Below, one piece after another: positions 52,188 through 59,736 of a stretch of DNA of 64,000 nt. The stretch is taken from contig NZ_JALJRW010000006.1 of NCBI RefSeq assembly GCF_024519465.1, positions 13,445-77,444 of the forward strand. Reading direction: 5' to 3'. How positions within the stretch are numbered: position 1 is the first letter of the stretch; each line of letters begins with the position of its first letter. The notes beneath the pieces are model-generated. The model saw only the letters and a program-made list of their open reading frames with translations, was not told where the DNA came from and did not search any database. The translations under genes and the position numbers were made by a program. The stretch comes from Stenotrophomonas sp. Ste86. Its GTDB lineage: Bacteria; Pseudomonadota; Gammaproteobacteria; Xanthomonadales; Xanthomonadaceae.

Positions 52188-53612
52188 TCAGGGCATTACC
52201 GGCGGCACGTAGGTCAGGGTCATGCCCAGCAGCCACAGCAGGCCCAGTACCAGCGGGATGTGCACCAGCAGCTGGATGAAGGTGAAGCCGACGATGTCGC
52301 GCGCCTTCAGCCCCAGCACGCCCAGCAGCGGCAGCATCCAGAACGGGTTGATCAGGTTGGGCAGCGCCTCGGCGGCGTTGTAGACCTGTACCGCCCAGCC
52401 CAGGTGCGCGCGCAGTTCGTTGGCTGCCTGCATCACATAGGGCGCCTCGATGATCCACTTGCCGCCGCCGGAGGGCACGAAGAAGCCCAGCACCGCCGAG
52501 TACACGCCCATTACCAGGGCGAAGCTGTCGGTGGTGGCGATATGCACGAACAGGCTGGAGAGCCGATGCGCCAACGTTTCATCGCCGCTGCCCACCGCAT
52601 GGGTGAGGATCATCGCGATGCCGCCGTACAGCGGGAATTGGATCAGCACGCCTGTGGTGCTGGGCACGGCCTTGGCCACTGCGTTGAGGAAGCTGCGCGG
52701 CCGCCAGTGCAGCAGCAGGCCCAGCGAGATGAACAGAAAGTTGTAGGTGTTGAGGTTGGCAATCGCACTTACCAGCGGCTTGCTGGCGAACTCCCCGAAC
52801 AGCCATCCGAAGGCCAGTAGGGAGAGCAGCACGGTCAACAGCGGGCTGTATTCCAGCCATTCGCCGGGGCGGGTGCGCGGTTGCAGCGGCTGCGGCTCGG
52901 CTTGGGCGGCACCGTCGAATTCGCGGGCGGTGCGGGCCGTGGCCGGGCCCGGCGCGGTGAGCCAGGCGATGAGCAGCGAGACCAGGATGAGCGCGGTGGT
53001 GAGGGCGATGGACTGCCACAGGAAGATGGTTTCGGTGAAGGGCAACACGCCGGTGATCTCCACCAGCCCCGGCGGCATGCTGGCCGGGTTGGCCTGCAGC
53101 TGCGCGGCCGAGGAACTCAGGCCCATCGCCCACACCGCGCCCAAGCCGAGGTAGGCCGAGGCGCCGGCGGCGCGGTAATCCATCTTGAGGTCTTCGCGGC
53201 GCGCCAGCGCGCGTACCAGCAGCCCGCCGAACACCAGCGAGAAGCCCCAGCTGAGCAGCGAGGCCAGCATGCTGACCAGGCCCACGTACACCACCGCGCC
53301 GCGGCCGGTGCGCGGCACCCGCGCCAGTTGGTCGATGAAGCGCGCCACGACCGGGGCGGTGGCCAATGCGTAGCCACCGATGACCACGAACGCCATCTGC
53401 ATGGTGAAGGGGATCAGGCTCCAGAAGCCCTCGCCGAAGGCGCTGGCGGTGGCCTGTGGGGTGGCGCCGAAGCCCATGGCGGCACCGGCCACGATGATGA
53501 CGCCGAGGACGGCGAAGACGTAGGCATCGGGGAACCATTTTTCGGCCCATGCGGCCGAGCGCAGGGCTGCGCGCGCCATGAAGCCGTCCCGAATCGTTGT
53601 CGACGTGGCCAT
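52188..53612 (-). CDS. Short-chain fatty acid transporter (AtoE family)
   Basis: A 474-residue membrane transporter with about 12 helices, of the AtoE/short-chain fatty acid uptake family. Family segments are WAEKWFPDAYVFAVLG, GFWSLIPFTMQMAFVVIGGY, SWGFSLVFGGLLVRALAR, FVPSGGGKWIIEAPYV and ALPNLINPFWMLPLLG. GGGAGA lies before the ATG. It is not next to genes of acetoacetate breakdown, so its substrate is assumed from the family. Confidence 0.9.
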   Translation of the reverse strand: MATSTTIRDGFMARAALRSAAWAEKWFPDAYVFAVLGVIIVAGAAMGFGATPQATASAFGEGFWSLIPFTMQMAFVVIGGYALATAPVVARFIDQLARVPRTGRGAVVYVGLVSMLASLLSWGFSLVFGGLLVRALARREDLKMDYRAAGASAYLGLGAVWAMGLSSSAAQLQANPASMPPGLVEITGVLPFTETIFLWQSIALTTALILVSLLIAWLTAPGPATARTAREFDGAAQAEPQPLQPRTRPGEWLEYSPLLTVLLSLLAFGWLFGEFASKPLVSAIANLNTYNFLFISLGLLLHWRPRSFLNAVAKAVPSTTGVLIQFPLYGGIAMILTHAVGSGDETLAHRLSSLFVHIATTDSFALVMGVYSAVLGFFVPSGGGKWIIEAPYVMQAANELRAHLGWAVQVYNAAEALPNLINPFWMLPLLGVLGLKARDIVGFTFIQLLVHIPLVLGLLWLLGMTLTYVPPVMP

Positions 53613-53744
53613 TGGCTTTCTCCCGGAGCATTCAATGGGAGGATTCTGTGGGTTGGCGGCGGCGGTGTCAGTCGCCTATTGGTCTTAGGGGGCGGTGTTG
53701 GGTACGTGGGAATGGCGCTTGGGCGGCGCCTGAGCAGGGTCGGG

Positions 53745-53871
53745 AGCCGGCCAGCGGCCGGCACTACCGGTCATGGATCTGCTGGGTTATGGGCTGCCGA
53801 GCGTGGCTCGGCACTACCGGGTCAGGGTGCTGCTGGGTTATGGGCTGCCGAGCGTGGCTCGGCACTACCGG
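53745..53871. repeat. Tandem array of three SMAG-type REP elements
   Basis: Three palindromes in the same orientation, each ending in GGCACTACC: GCCGGCCAGCGGCCGGCACT from 53746, and two copies of TGCCGAGCGTGGCTCGGCAC from 53795 and 53846. The last two lie in a direct duplication with a 51-nt period that starts at TGCTGGGTTATGGGC (53780 and 53831). A tandem head-to-tail layout differs from the inverted pairs elsewhere in the window. Confidence 0.8.
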
Positions 53872-53899
53872 GGCATGACCGGTTGGCGTTGGCCTGCCT

Positions 53900-54793
53900 T
53901 CAATGGAACGCCAGGGCGGCGGCGATGCCGGCGAACAGGGTGGCGCCTACCCAGTTGTTGTGCAGGAAGGCCTTGAAGCAGCGGTCGCGTTCGCGCTTCT
54001 GGCACAGCATGAACTCGTAGACGATCAGAAGGGCAGCCACGCCCAGTGACAGCCAGTACGCCGCGCCCAGTCCGGCGTGGACGCCGACCAGGGCCATCGT
54101 GCCCAGGAACAGTGCGTAGAGGATGCCCTGGATGACCAAGTCCAGATCCCCGAACAGGATCGCGGTGGAGTGCGAGCCCATCTTCAGGTCGTCGTCGCGG
54201 TCGACCATGGCATACCAGGTGTCATACGCGGTGGACCACAGGATGTTGGCGCCATACAGCAGCCAGCCGATCACCGGCACCTCGCCCTGCACGGCGGCGA
54301 AGGCCATCGGGATGCCCCAGCCGAAGGCCATGCCCAGGTAGACCTGCGGCAGGTGGGTGTAGCGCTTGAGGTAGGGGTAGCTGGCGGCCAGGAAGATGCC
54401 GATGAAGCTCAGCCCGATGGTCAGCGCGTTCAGGGTGAGCACCAGGGCGAAGGCGACCAGCATCAGCACCGCGAACAGCACCAGCGCCTCGCGCCCGGAC
54501 ACCCGCCCACTGGCCAGCGGGCGGTCCTTGGTGCGCTTGACGTGCGGGTCCAGCCAGCGGTCGGCGTAATCGTTGATGACGCAGCCGGCCGACCGCGTCA
54601 GCCATACCCCGGCGCTGAACACGAACAGGGTCCACAGCGACGGCAGGCCGCCGGTGGCCAGCCACAACGCCCACCAGGTGGGCCACAGCAGCAGCAAGGT
54701 GCCGATCGGGCGATCGGCGCGCATCAGTTTCCAGTACTGGCCCCAGCGCGACGGCGCACCGCCGGCGGGGACTTCAAAACGTTCATAAGCCAT
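53900..54793 (-). CDS. ubiA: 4-hydroxybenzoate octaprenyltransferase
   Basis: A 297-residue membrane prenyltransferase that attaches the isoprenoid tail to 4-hydroxybenzoate in ubiquinone synthesis. The first Asp-rich motif is NDYADRWLD (N74-D75-x2-D78) and the second is [12 protein letters not shown] near residue 200, both needed for Mg-pyrophosphate binding. Nine or so helices match the family. The ATG at 54793 (MAYERFEVP) is preferred; a TTG lies two codons upstream. Confidence 0.95.
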   Translation of the reverse strand: MAYERFEVPAGGAPSRWGQYWKLMRADRPIGTLLLLWPTWWALWLATGGLPSLWTLFVFSAGVWLTRSAGCVINDYADRWLDPHVKRTKDRPLASGRVSGREALVLFAVLMLVAFALVLTLNALTIGLSFIGIFLAASYPYLKRYTHLPQVYLGMAFGWGIPMAFAAVQGEVPVIGWLLYGANILWSTAYDTWYAMVDRDDDLKMGSHSTAILFGDLDLVIQGILYALFLGTMALVGVHAGLGAAYWLSLGVAALLIVYEFMLCQKRERDRCFKAFLHNNWVGATLFAGIAAALAFH

Positions 54794-54948
54794 GCGCAAA
54801 GGATACCGCCAAGCCCCGCAGCCGGCGTTGCCGGGGCAGGCGTTTGTGCGGGGGGCAGACCTGCGCGGCGTTTCCCGCTAGAATGCTCCTCCCGCGCCAC
54901 CAAGGCGTCAGGCGGCCAGCATCGGCGCCCGGGAACGCAGGACACAAC

Positions 54949-55025
54949 GCGCTCGTAGCTCAGCCGGATAGAGTAGTGGCTTCCGAAGCCATTGGTCGGG
55001 GGTTCGAATCCCTCCGGGCGCACCA
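54949..55025 (+). tRNA. tRNA-Arg (anticodon CCG)
   Basis: A 77-nt cloverleaf. The acceptor stem pairs GCGCTCG with CGGGCGC, the D arm is GCTC...GAGT, the anticodon stem GTGGC/GCCAT encloses TT-CCG-AA, and the T arm is GGGGG-TTCGAAT-CCCTC. Discriminator A and encoded CCA (55023-55025) are present. The anticodon CCG reads the arginine codon CGG, a frequent codon in this GC-rich genome. Confidence 0.95.
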
Positions 55026-55153
55026 TCTCCGCCATTGCATGGCGACCCCAGCCTCCCCGTTTCTCCAAGTCGCCGCCGGCGGCATGGCTGTGCATCCGTG
55101 GCACGCGCCGCGTGCGCTGGACGCCCTCCCCTCCCATCATCAACACTGCCGGC

Positions 55154-56314
55154 ATGACTCCACCGGATCTGTTGAACCTGGCGGCGGGTGCCGCGACGCT
55201 TGGGCTGGCTGCGTTGAGTGCGGGCATGGGGTGCGGGCTGCAGACGCGTGCGGCCCGGTATATCACCGCGTTCTTCGCCTGCTTTGCGTTGGCCAATCTG
55301 TTCGGCACCTTCCTGCTGGGCGGCGATGCGTGGCTGACGGCCGCAGCGGTGCGCTGGCTGCGCGTGATTGAAGTGCCGCTGGTCTACCTGCTGGGACCGT
55401 TGCTGTATGGCTATGCGCGTGCAGTGACCCGCCCTGGCCATACGCCCACGCGCGCGCGCCTGCGCTGGCACCTGCTGCCGGCGGGGATGGCCTTCGTCGT
55501 CTCGCTGGCCAACGCAGTGGCACCGTTCGATACCGCCGCGGCAGGTGAAACGGTCTTCCTGCTCAGCTTCCATGCGTGGCTGCTGCAGGGCACCCCGTAT
55601 CTGCTGGCCGCGCTATGGCATGCCTTTCACCCGCACCTGCCGCAGGAACACGACGCGGCGCGCCAGCTCGGCTGGCTGCGCGGCCTGCTGGCGGTGATCG
55701 TGGCGTGCTGGATCTCCAGCACGCTCGGACGCTGGGCACCGGCGGCCGATATCCCCGGTTGGCCGTGGCTCGGCGTGGCGCTGAACTGGCTGACCACCGC
55801 CGGCATGTACGTGCTGGCCCTGTCCGGTCTGCGCCAGCGCATCCTGATGGCGCGGCCGCCAGCGGCCAGGAACACGGACGCGAGCGACGCAACCGCCACC
55901 GGCACCGCCATGGACCCGCGCTACCAGCGCTCCGGGCTGGATGCATCCCATTGCGCGCGGATCGCCGCCGAACTCACCCGTCTGGTGCAGGCCGAGCGGT
56001 TGTATGCCGACCCCGACTTCGACCTGCTGCGCCTGAGCCAGCGCAGCGGTTGGCCACCGAACCATGTGTCGCAGGCATTGAATCAGGGCCTGGGGCAGAA
56101 CTTCTTCGAGTTCGTGAACACCTTCCGCATCGCCAGTGCGACGGCCAGCCTGGCCGATGGCGGCGATGGTCGCAGCGTGTTGGAGATCGCCCTGGCCTCC
56201 GGCTTCGGCAGCAAATCGACCTTCAACGCAGTGTTCAAGCGGATGACCGGCCACACCCCGCGCGAGTACCGGCGCCTGCCCGCCACCGACAAGCAGGCCG
56301 ACAGCTGCCCCTGA
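55154..56314 (+). CDS. Membrane-anchored AraC-family regulator
   Basis: A 386-residue protein with six or seven N-terminal membrane helices (about residues 1-215) and a C-terminal AraC helix-turn-helix at about 275-375: LLRLSQRSGWPPNHVSQALN and VLEIALASGFGSKSTFNAVF followed by KRMTGHTPREYRR, the AraC signature. Such proteins sense a membrane or periplasmic signal and control nearby genes. The likely targets are adjacent; the retropepsin gene follows on the same strand after 82 nt. Confidence 0.9.
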   Translation: MTPPDLLNLAAGAATLGLAALSAGMGCGLQTRAARYITAFFACFALANLFGTFLLGGDAWLTAAAVRWLRVIEVPLVYLLGPLLYGYARAVTRPGHTPTRARLRWHLLPAGMAFVVSLANAVAPFDTAAAGETVFLLSFHAWLLQGTPYLLAALWHAFHPHLPQEHDAARQLGWLRGLLAVIVACWISSTLGRWAPAADIPGWPWLGVALNWLTTAGMYVLALSGLRQRILMARPPAARNTDASDATATGTAMDPRYQRSGLDASHCARIAAELTRLVQAERLYADPDFDLLRLSQRSGWPPNHVSQALNQGLGQNFFEFVNTFRIASATASLADGGDGRSVLEIALASGFGSKSTFNAVFKRMTGHTPREYRRLPATDKQADSCP

Positions 56315-56396
56315 AGGTGCGATCCGGCACGATCAGACGAATCGTGCCTTCAGCTCTGCTGTCCTGCGCACTGGCTCGGACAAGGTGGGGTGCGGG

Positions 56397-58271
56397 ATGC
56401 GATGCATACGATGGGCATTTGTTGCGTTGATGGCGGCCGGCGCGGTCACGGCACAGGCGCAGGATGCCGAAGCGGCACTGGCGCGTGCCAAGGCCAGCAG
56501 CGGGGGCGCGAACTGGGACAGCGTGCAGACGCTGCAGATGGCGGGCACCCGATCGGCCGGCGGCCTGAGCGGTGCCTGGCAGCTCACCCAGGCGCTGGGC
56601 AGCGGCCGTTACGTCGAATCCTCGGCGTTGGGTGCGTTCCAACAGGCCCACGGCTTCGATGGCCAGCACGTGTGGCGGCGCGACCCGGGCGGCGAGATCG
56701 GGTTGCTCAATGGGGTGGTGCCGCTGCGTCAGGCGCGTACCCAGGCGTGGCTGGCGGCGCGGACGTACTGGCATGTCGGCGGCCTGCCGGCAGGCCATGC
56801 CGCCGTGCGCTCGCAGACGCTGGAAGGCCGGCGCTACACCCTCATCGCAGCAACGCCTGACGGTGGTGATCCGCTCGAGCTGTGGTTCGATGCCGGCACC
56901 GGCCTGCTTGCCCGCGTGGTGGTTCCGGCCATCAGCGGGTCGACGGTATCGGTGCTGAGCGATTACCGGCAGGTAGACGGCCTGCAGTTGCCGCACCGGA
57001 TCACCGTCGACGCGATCGACAGCCGCGGCCACAGCGATCCGCGCCTGCGCACTGCGCTGCAGGTGCAGCGTTACGCGATCAACGCACCGCTCGCCGAGGC
57101 GGCCTTCGCGCCGCCGCCGATGCCGACCGATGCCTACGTGGACAACCCTGCCGGCATCACCCGGGTGCCCTTCGACCTGGTCAACAACCATATGTATGTC
57201 GATGCCGAAGTGGATGGAAAGCCGGCGCGCTTCCTGGTCGATACCGGCGCGGTGAACCTGCTCACGCCCGCCGCGGCCAAGCGCCTGGGCGTAGCCAGCG
57301 TGGGAAAGCTGAGCATCAACGGTGCCGGCGACGCGGCCATCGACCTGAGCCTGGCACAAGGGCGCGCGCTGCGCGTCGGTGAGGCGCATCTGCCGCATCC
57401 GGTGTTCTACGTCGTTGAGCTGGGCGAGCAGCTGAATTCGATGGGCGTGGCCTACGACGGCTTCATCGGCTATGAGACCTTCCGTCGTTTCGTCACCACC
57501 TTCGATTACGCCGCAGGCGTACTGACCTTCGCTGAGCCCGGTCGCTTCCCGCCGCCGGTCGATGCGGTCGTGCTTGCCTTCGAGCAGGACGACCGTGCGC
57601 CGGTCCTGTCCGGCGTGCTGGACGGAATCCCGTTGCGGCTGTGGATCGACTCGGGGTCACGCGGTTCGCTCAGCCTGAACAGCCCGTTCGTGCGCCGCCA
57701 CGGCCTGCTTGAAAAGTACGGTGCCAGCGGCGAAGCCGTGCTCGGCTGGGGCATCGGTGGGCCGGCCCGCGCCCATCCGGCGCGGCTGGGCGTTCTGCAC
57801 TTGGGCAGCATCGCGGTTGAGGGGCTGGCAGGGGACCTGTCGACGACCGGCAAGGGCGCGTTGGCCACGGCCGATTACGGCGCGATCCTCGGCGGCGCGG
57901 TGCTGCGGCGATTTACGGTGGGTCTGGATTACGACCGAAAGCACATGTACCTGACCGCCAATGCCGAAAATGCGGCACCGGAGCCGTTCGACCGCAGCGG
58001 GCTGTGGCTGCAGGCCGATGGCGCGGTAGTGCGCGTAGGCGATGTTGCTGCGGGCACCGCCGCCGCGCGGGCAGGGCTGCGCGAGGACGATCGCATCGTG
58101 TCCCTGCGCGGTGCGCCGGTGGCCACCCGCAGCCTCGGCGACTGGCGGGTGATGCTGCGGGAACTGCCGGCAGGCGAACGCGTTGCGGTCGGCTATGTTC
58201 GCGGTGGAAAGGCGGCGGTGGCAGAGATGGTGCTGGCCGATCGCATTGCGCCGCGCTGGCCTGCGGATTGA
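56397..58271 (+). CDS. Retropepsin-like aspartyl protease with PDZ domain
   Basis: A 624-residue exported protein. Residues 1-22 are a signal peptide (ending AQA). The first 240 residues are a lipoprotein-carrier-like beta domain. Two retropepsin-type modules follow: ARFLVDTGAVNLL (catalytic D-T-G) and LRLWIDSGSRGSLSLN (D-S-G). A C-terminal PDZ domain (DVAAGTAAARAGLREDDRIV) completes it. Two D-T/S-G half-sites in one chain resemble a pepsin-like pair. The ATG at 56397 is preferred to a GTG four codons earlier. It follows the AraC-type regulator and may be its target. Confidence 0.85.
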   Translation: MRCIRWAFVALMAAGAVTAQAQDAEAALARAKASSGGANWDSVQTLQMAGTRSAGGLSGAWQLTQALGSGRYVESSALGAFQQAHGFDGQHVWRRDPGGEIGLLNGVVPLRQARTQAWLAARTYWHVGGLPAGHAAVRSQTLEGRRYTLIAATPDGGDPLELWFDAGTGLLARVVVPAISGSTVSVLSDYRQVDGLQLPHRITVDAIDSRGHSDPRLRTALQVQRYAINAPLAEAAFAPPPMPTDAYVDNPAGITRVPFDLVNNHMYVDAEVDGKPARFLVDTGAVNLLTPAAAKRLGVASVGKLSINGAGDAAIDLSLAQGRALRVGEAHLPHPVFYVVELGEQLNSMGVAYDGFIGYETFRRFVTTFDYAAGVLTFAEPGRFPPPVDAVVLAFEQDDRAPVLSGVLDGIPLRLWIDSGSRGSLSLNSPFVRRHGLLEKYGASGEAVLGWGIGGPARAHPARLGVLHLGSIAVEGLAGDLSTTGKGALATADYGAILGGAVLRRFTVGLDYDRKHMYLTANAENAAPEPFDRSGLWLQADGAVVRVGDVAAGTAAARAGLREDDRIVSLRGAPVATRSLGDWRVMLRELPAGERVAVGYVRGGKAAVAEMVLADRIAPRWPAD

Positions 58272-58328
58272 GGCGCCGGCCTTTCCCGAGAGCCTCCGGA
58301 GCAAGCGATTCGCTCCGGAGTGCCGCGC

Positions 58329-59684
58329 TCAATACGTCCCGTCAAACGCGAACATCGGCTTGCGCTGCTTCCACAACCCGGCAGTGAAGTCCGGGAATTC
58401 CAACGTCTGGAAGCCGTTGGCGATGGACTGCTCCGACAATGGCGTAATCGCGCTCCAGGTGATGGCGTCGTAGATGTCGATCGGCATCGGCGCCTTGGCC
58501 TTGAGTGCTTCAACGAAGGCGTGGATGACGAACCAGTCCATGCCGCCGTGGCCGGCGCTGGCGGCGGTGTCGGCGTGCTGCTTCCACAGGGGATGCTCGT
58601 ACTGGTCCTGGTAGGTCTTGAAGTCCTCCCACTTGTGCGGGGGGCTGCGGCCTTCGATGTGGATGGACTGGTTGACGTCCATCCACAGGCCCTTGGTGCC
58701 CTGCACGCGGAAACCCATCGAGTACGGGCGTGGCAGCGAGGTGTCGTGCTGCAGGATGATCGTTTCGCCGTTCTCGCAGGCCAGCGTGGTGGTCACCACG
58801 TCGCCCAGCTTGAACGCCACCTTGGTGCTGGGGTGGGTGGTGCCGCCACTCTTGGCCACGGTGTAGTCGTGCAGCCCACGCGCCTTGCTGGCAAACGCGT
58901 TGATGTGGGTGAAGCGGTTGCCACGGTTGACGCCGGTGTACATCGCGCACGGGCCGATGCCGTGGCTGGGGTACAGCTCGCCGTTGCGCTTGACCGAGTG
59001 CTCGGTGCGCCAGCGCGCTTCGGACCAGCCCTTGGCCCCGAACTCCACGCCGCTGTCATAGGGCTGGTTGGGATCGCCGGAGTTGAACTTCACCCCGCGC
59101 AGGTCGTGCTGGTAGCCGGCCTGCAGGTGCACCAGTTCACCGAACAGGCCCTTGCGTACCATCTGCAGCGCGGCCATCACATCGCGGCGGTAGCAGACGT
59201 TTTCCAGCAGCATGTACGGGGTGCCGGTGCTCAGCTGGGTCTTGAGCACGTCCCAGTGGTCCTGCAAGGTGATGCCGGCGACCACTTCACAGCCGACCGC
59301 GATCTTGGCCTGCATGGCCGCAATGGCCATCGGGGCGTGGTAGTCCCACGGCGTGGCGATGATCACGGCATCGAGGCCGCGCTGTTCGAGCAGGCGCCTC
59401 CATGCGTTGACGTCGCGGTCCTGGCCGTAGGTTTTCGGCGTCGGCTTGCCGGCCTTGGCCACTTTTTCCAGGGCGCGACCGAGCATGATCGGTTCGATGT
59501 CGCACAGCGCCACCACCTCGACATCGTCGCGGCGCACCAGTTCGGTCAGCAGCACCTGGCCACGCATACCGGTACCGATCAGGCCCAGTCGTACCTTGCG
59601 CCCGCGCGCCCAGGCCGGCGTCTGCGGCAGCAGGCTGGTGGCGGCGACGGCCGCGCTGGCGGCGATGAATTCCCTACGTTTCAT
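58329..59684 (-). CDS. Gfo/Idh/MocA oxidoreductase, GH109-type glycosidase
   Basis: A 451-residue Tat-exported protein (signal with KRREF at 2-6 and a hydrophobic stretch to about residue 27). The NAD-binding motif is LGLIGTGMRGQVL, followed by VEVVALCDIE. GH109 enzymes use NAD to cleave alpha-N-acetylgalactosamine by a redox mechanism; the length, Tat signal and sequences such as YMLLENVCYRRDV, ELYPSHGIGP and AGHGGMDWFVI agree. It lies downstream of a TonB receptor on the same strand, 52 nt away, suggesting a glycan-use operon. Confidence 0.85.
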   Translation of the reverse strand: MKRREFIAASAAVAATSLLPQTPAWARGRKVRLGLIGTGMRGQVLLTELVRRDDVEVVALCDIEPIMLGRALEKVAKAGKPTPKTYGQDRDVNAWRRLLEQRGLDAVIIATPWDYHAPMAIAAMQAKIAVGCEVVAGITLQDHWDVLKTQLSTGTPYMLLENVCYRRDVMAALQMVRKGLFGELVHLQAGYQHDLRGVKFNSGDPNQPYDSGVEFGAKGWSEARWRTEHSVKRNGELYPSHGIGPCAMYTGVNRGNRFTHINAFASKARGLHDYTVAKSGGTTHPSTKVAFKLGDVVTTTLACENGETIILQHDTSLPRPYSMGFRVQGTKGLWMDVNQSIHIEGRSPPHKWEDFKTYQDQYEHPLWKQHADTAASAGHGGMDWFVIHAFVEALKAKAPMPIDIYDAITWSAITPLSEQSIANGFQTLEFPDFTAGLWKQRKPMFAFDGTY

Positions 59685-59736
59685 GGACAGTACCTCGTTT
59701 GAAGATCGCGCCGGCGTGCACCGGCGCGATGAAGCA

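Noticed and set aside
53745..53871. Repeated palindromes considered as a CRISPR array
   Set aside because: Repeats are GTAG-type REPs at irregular or duplicated spacing, spacers are not unique, and there are no cas genes in the window.
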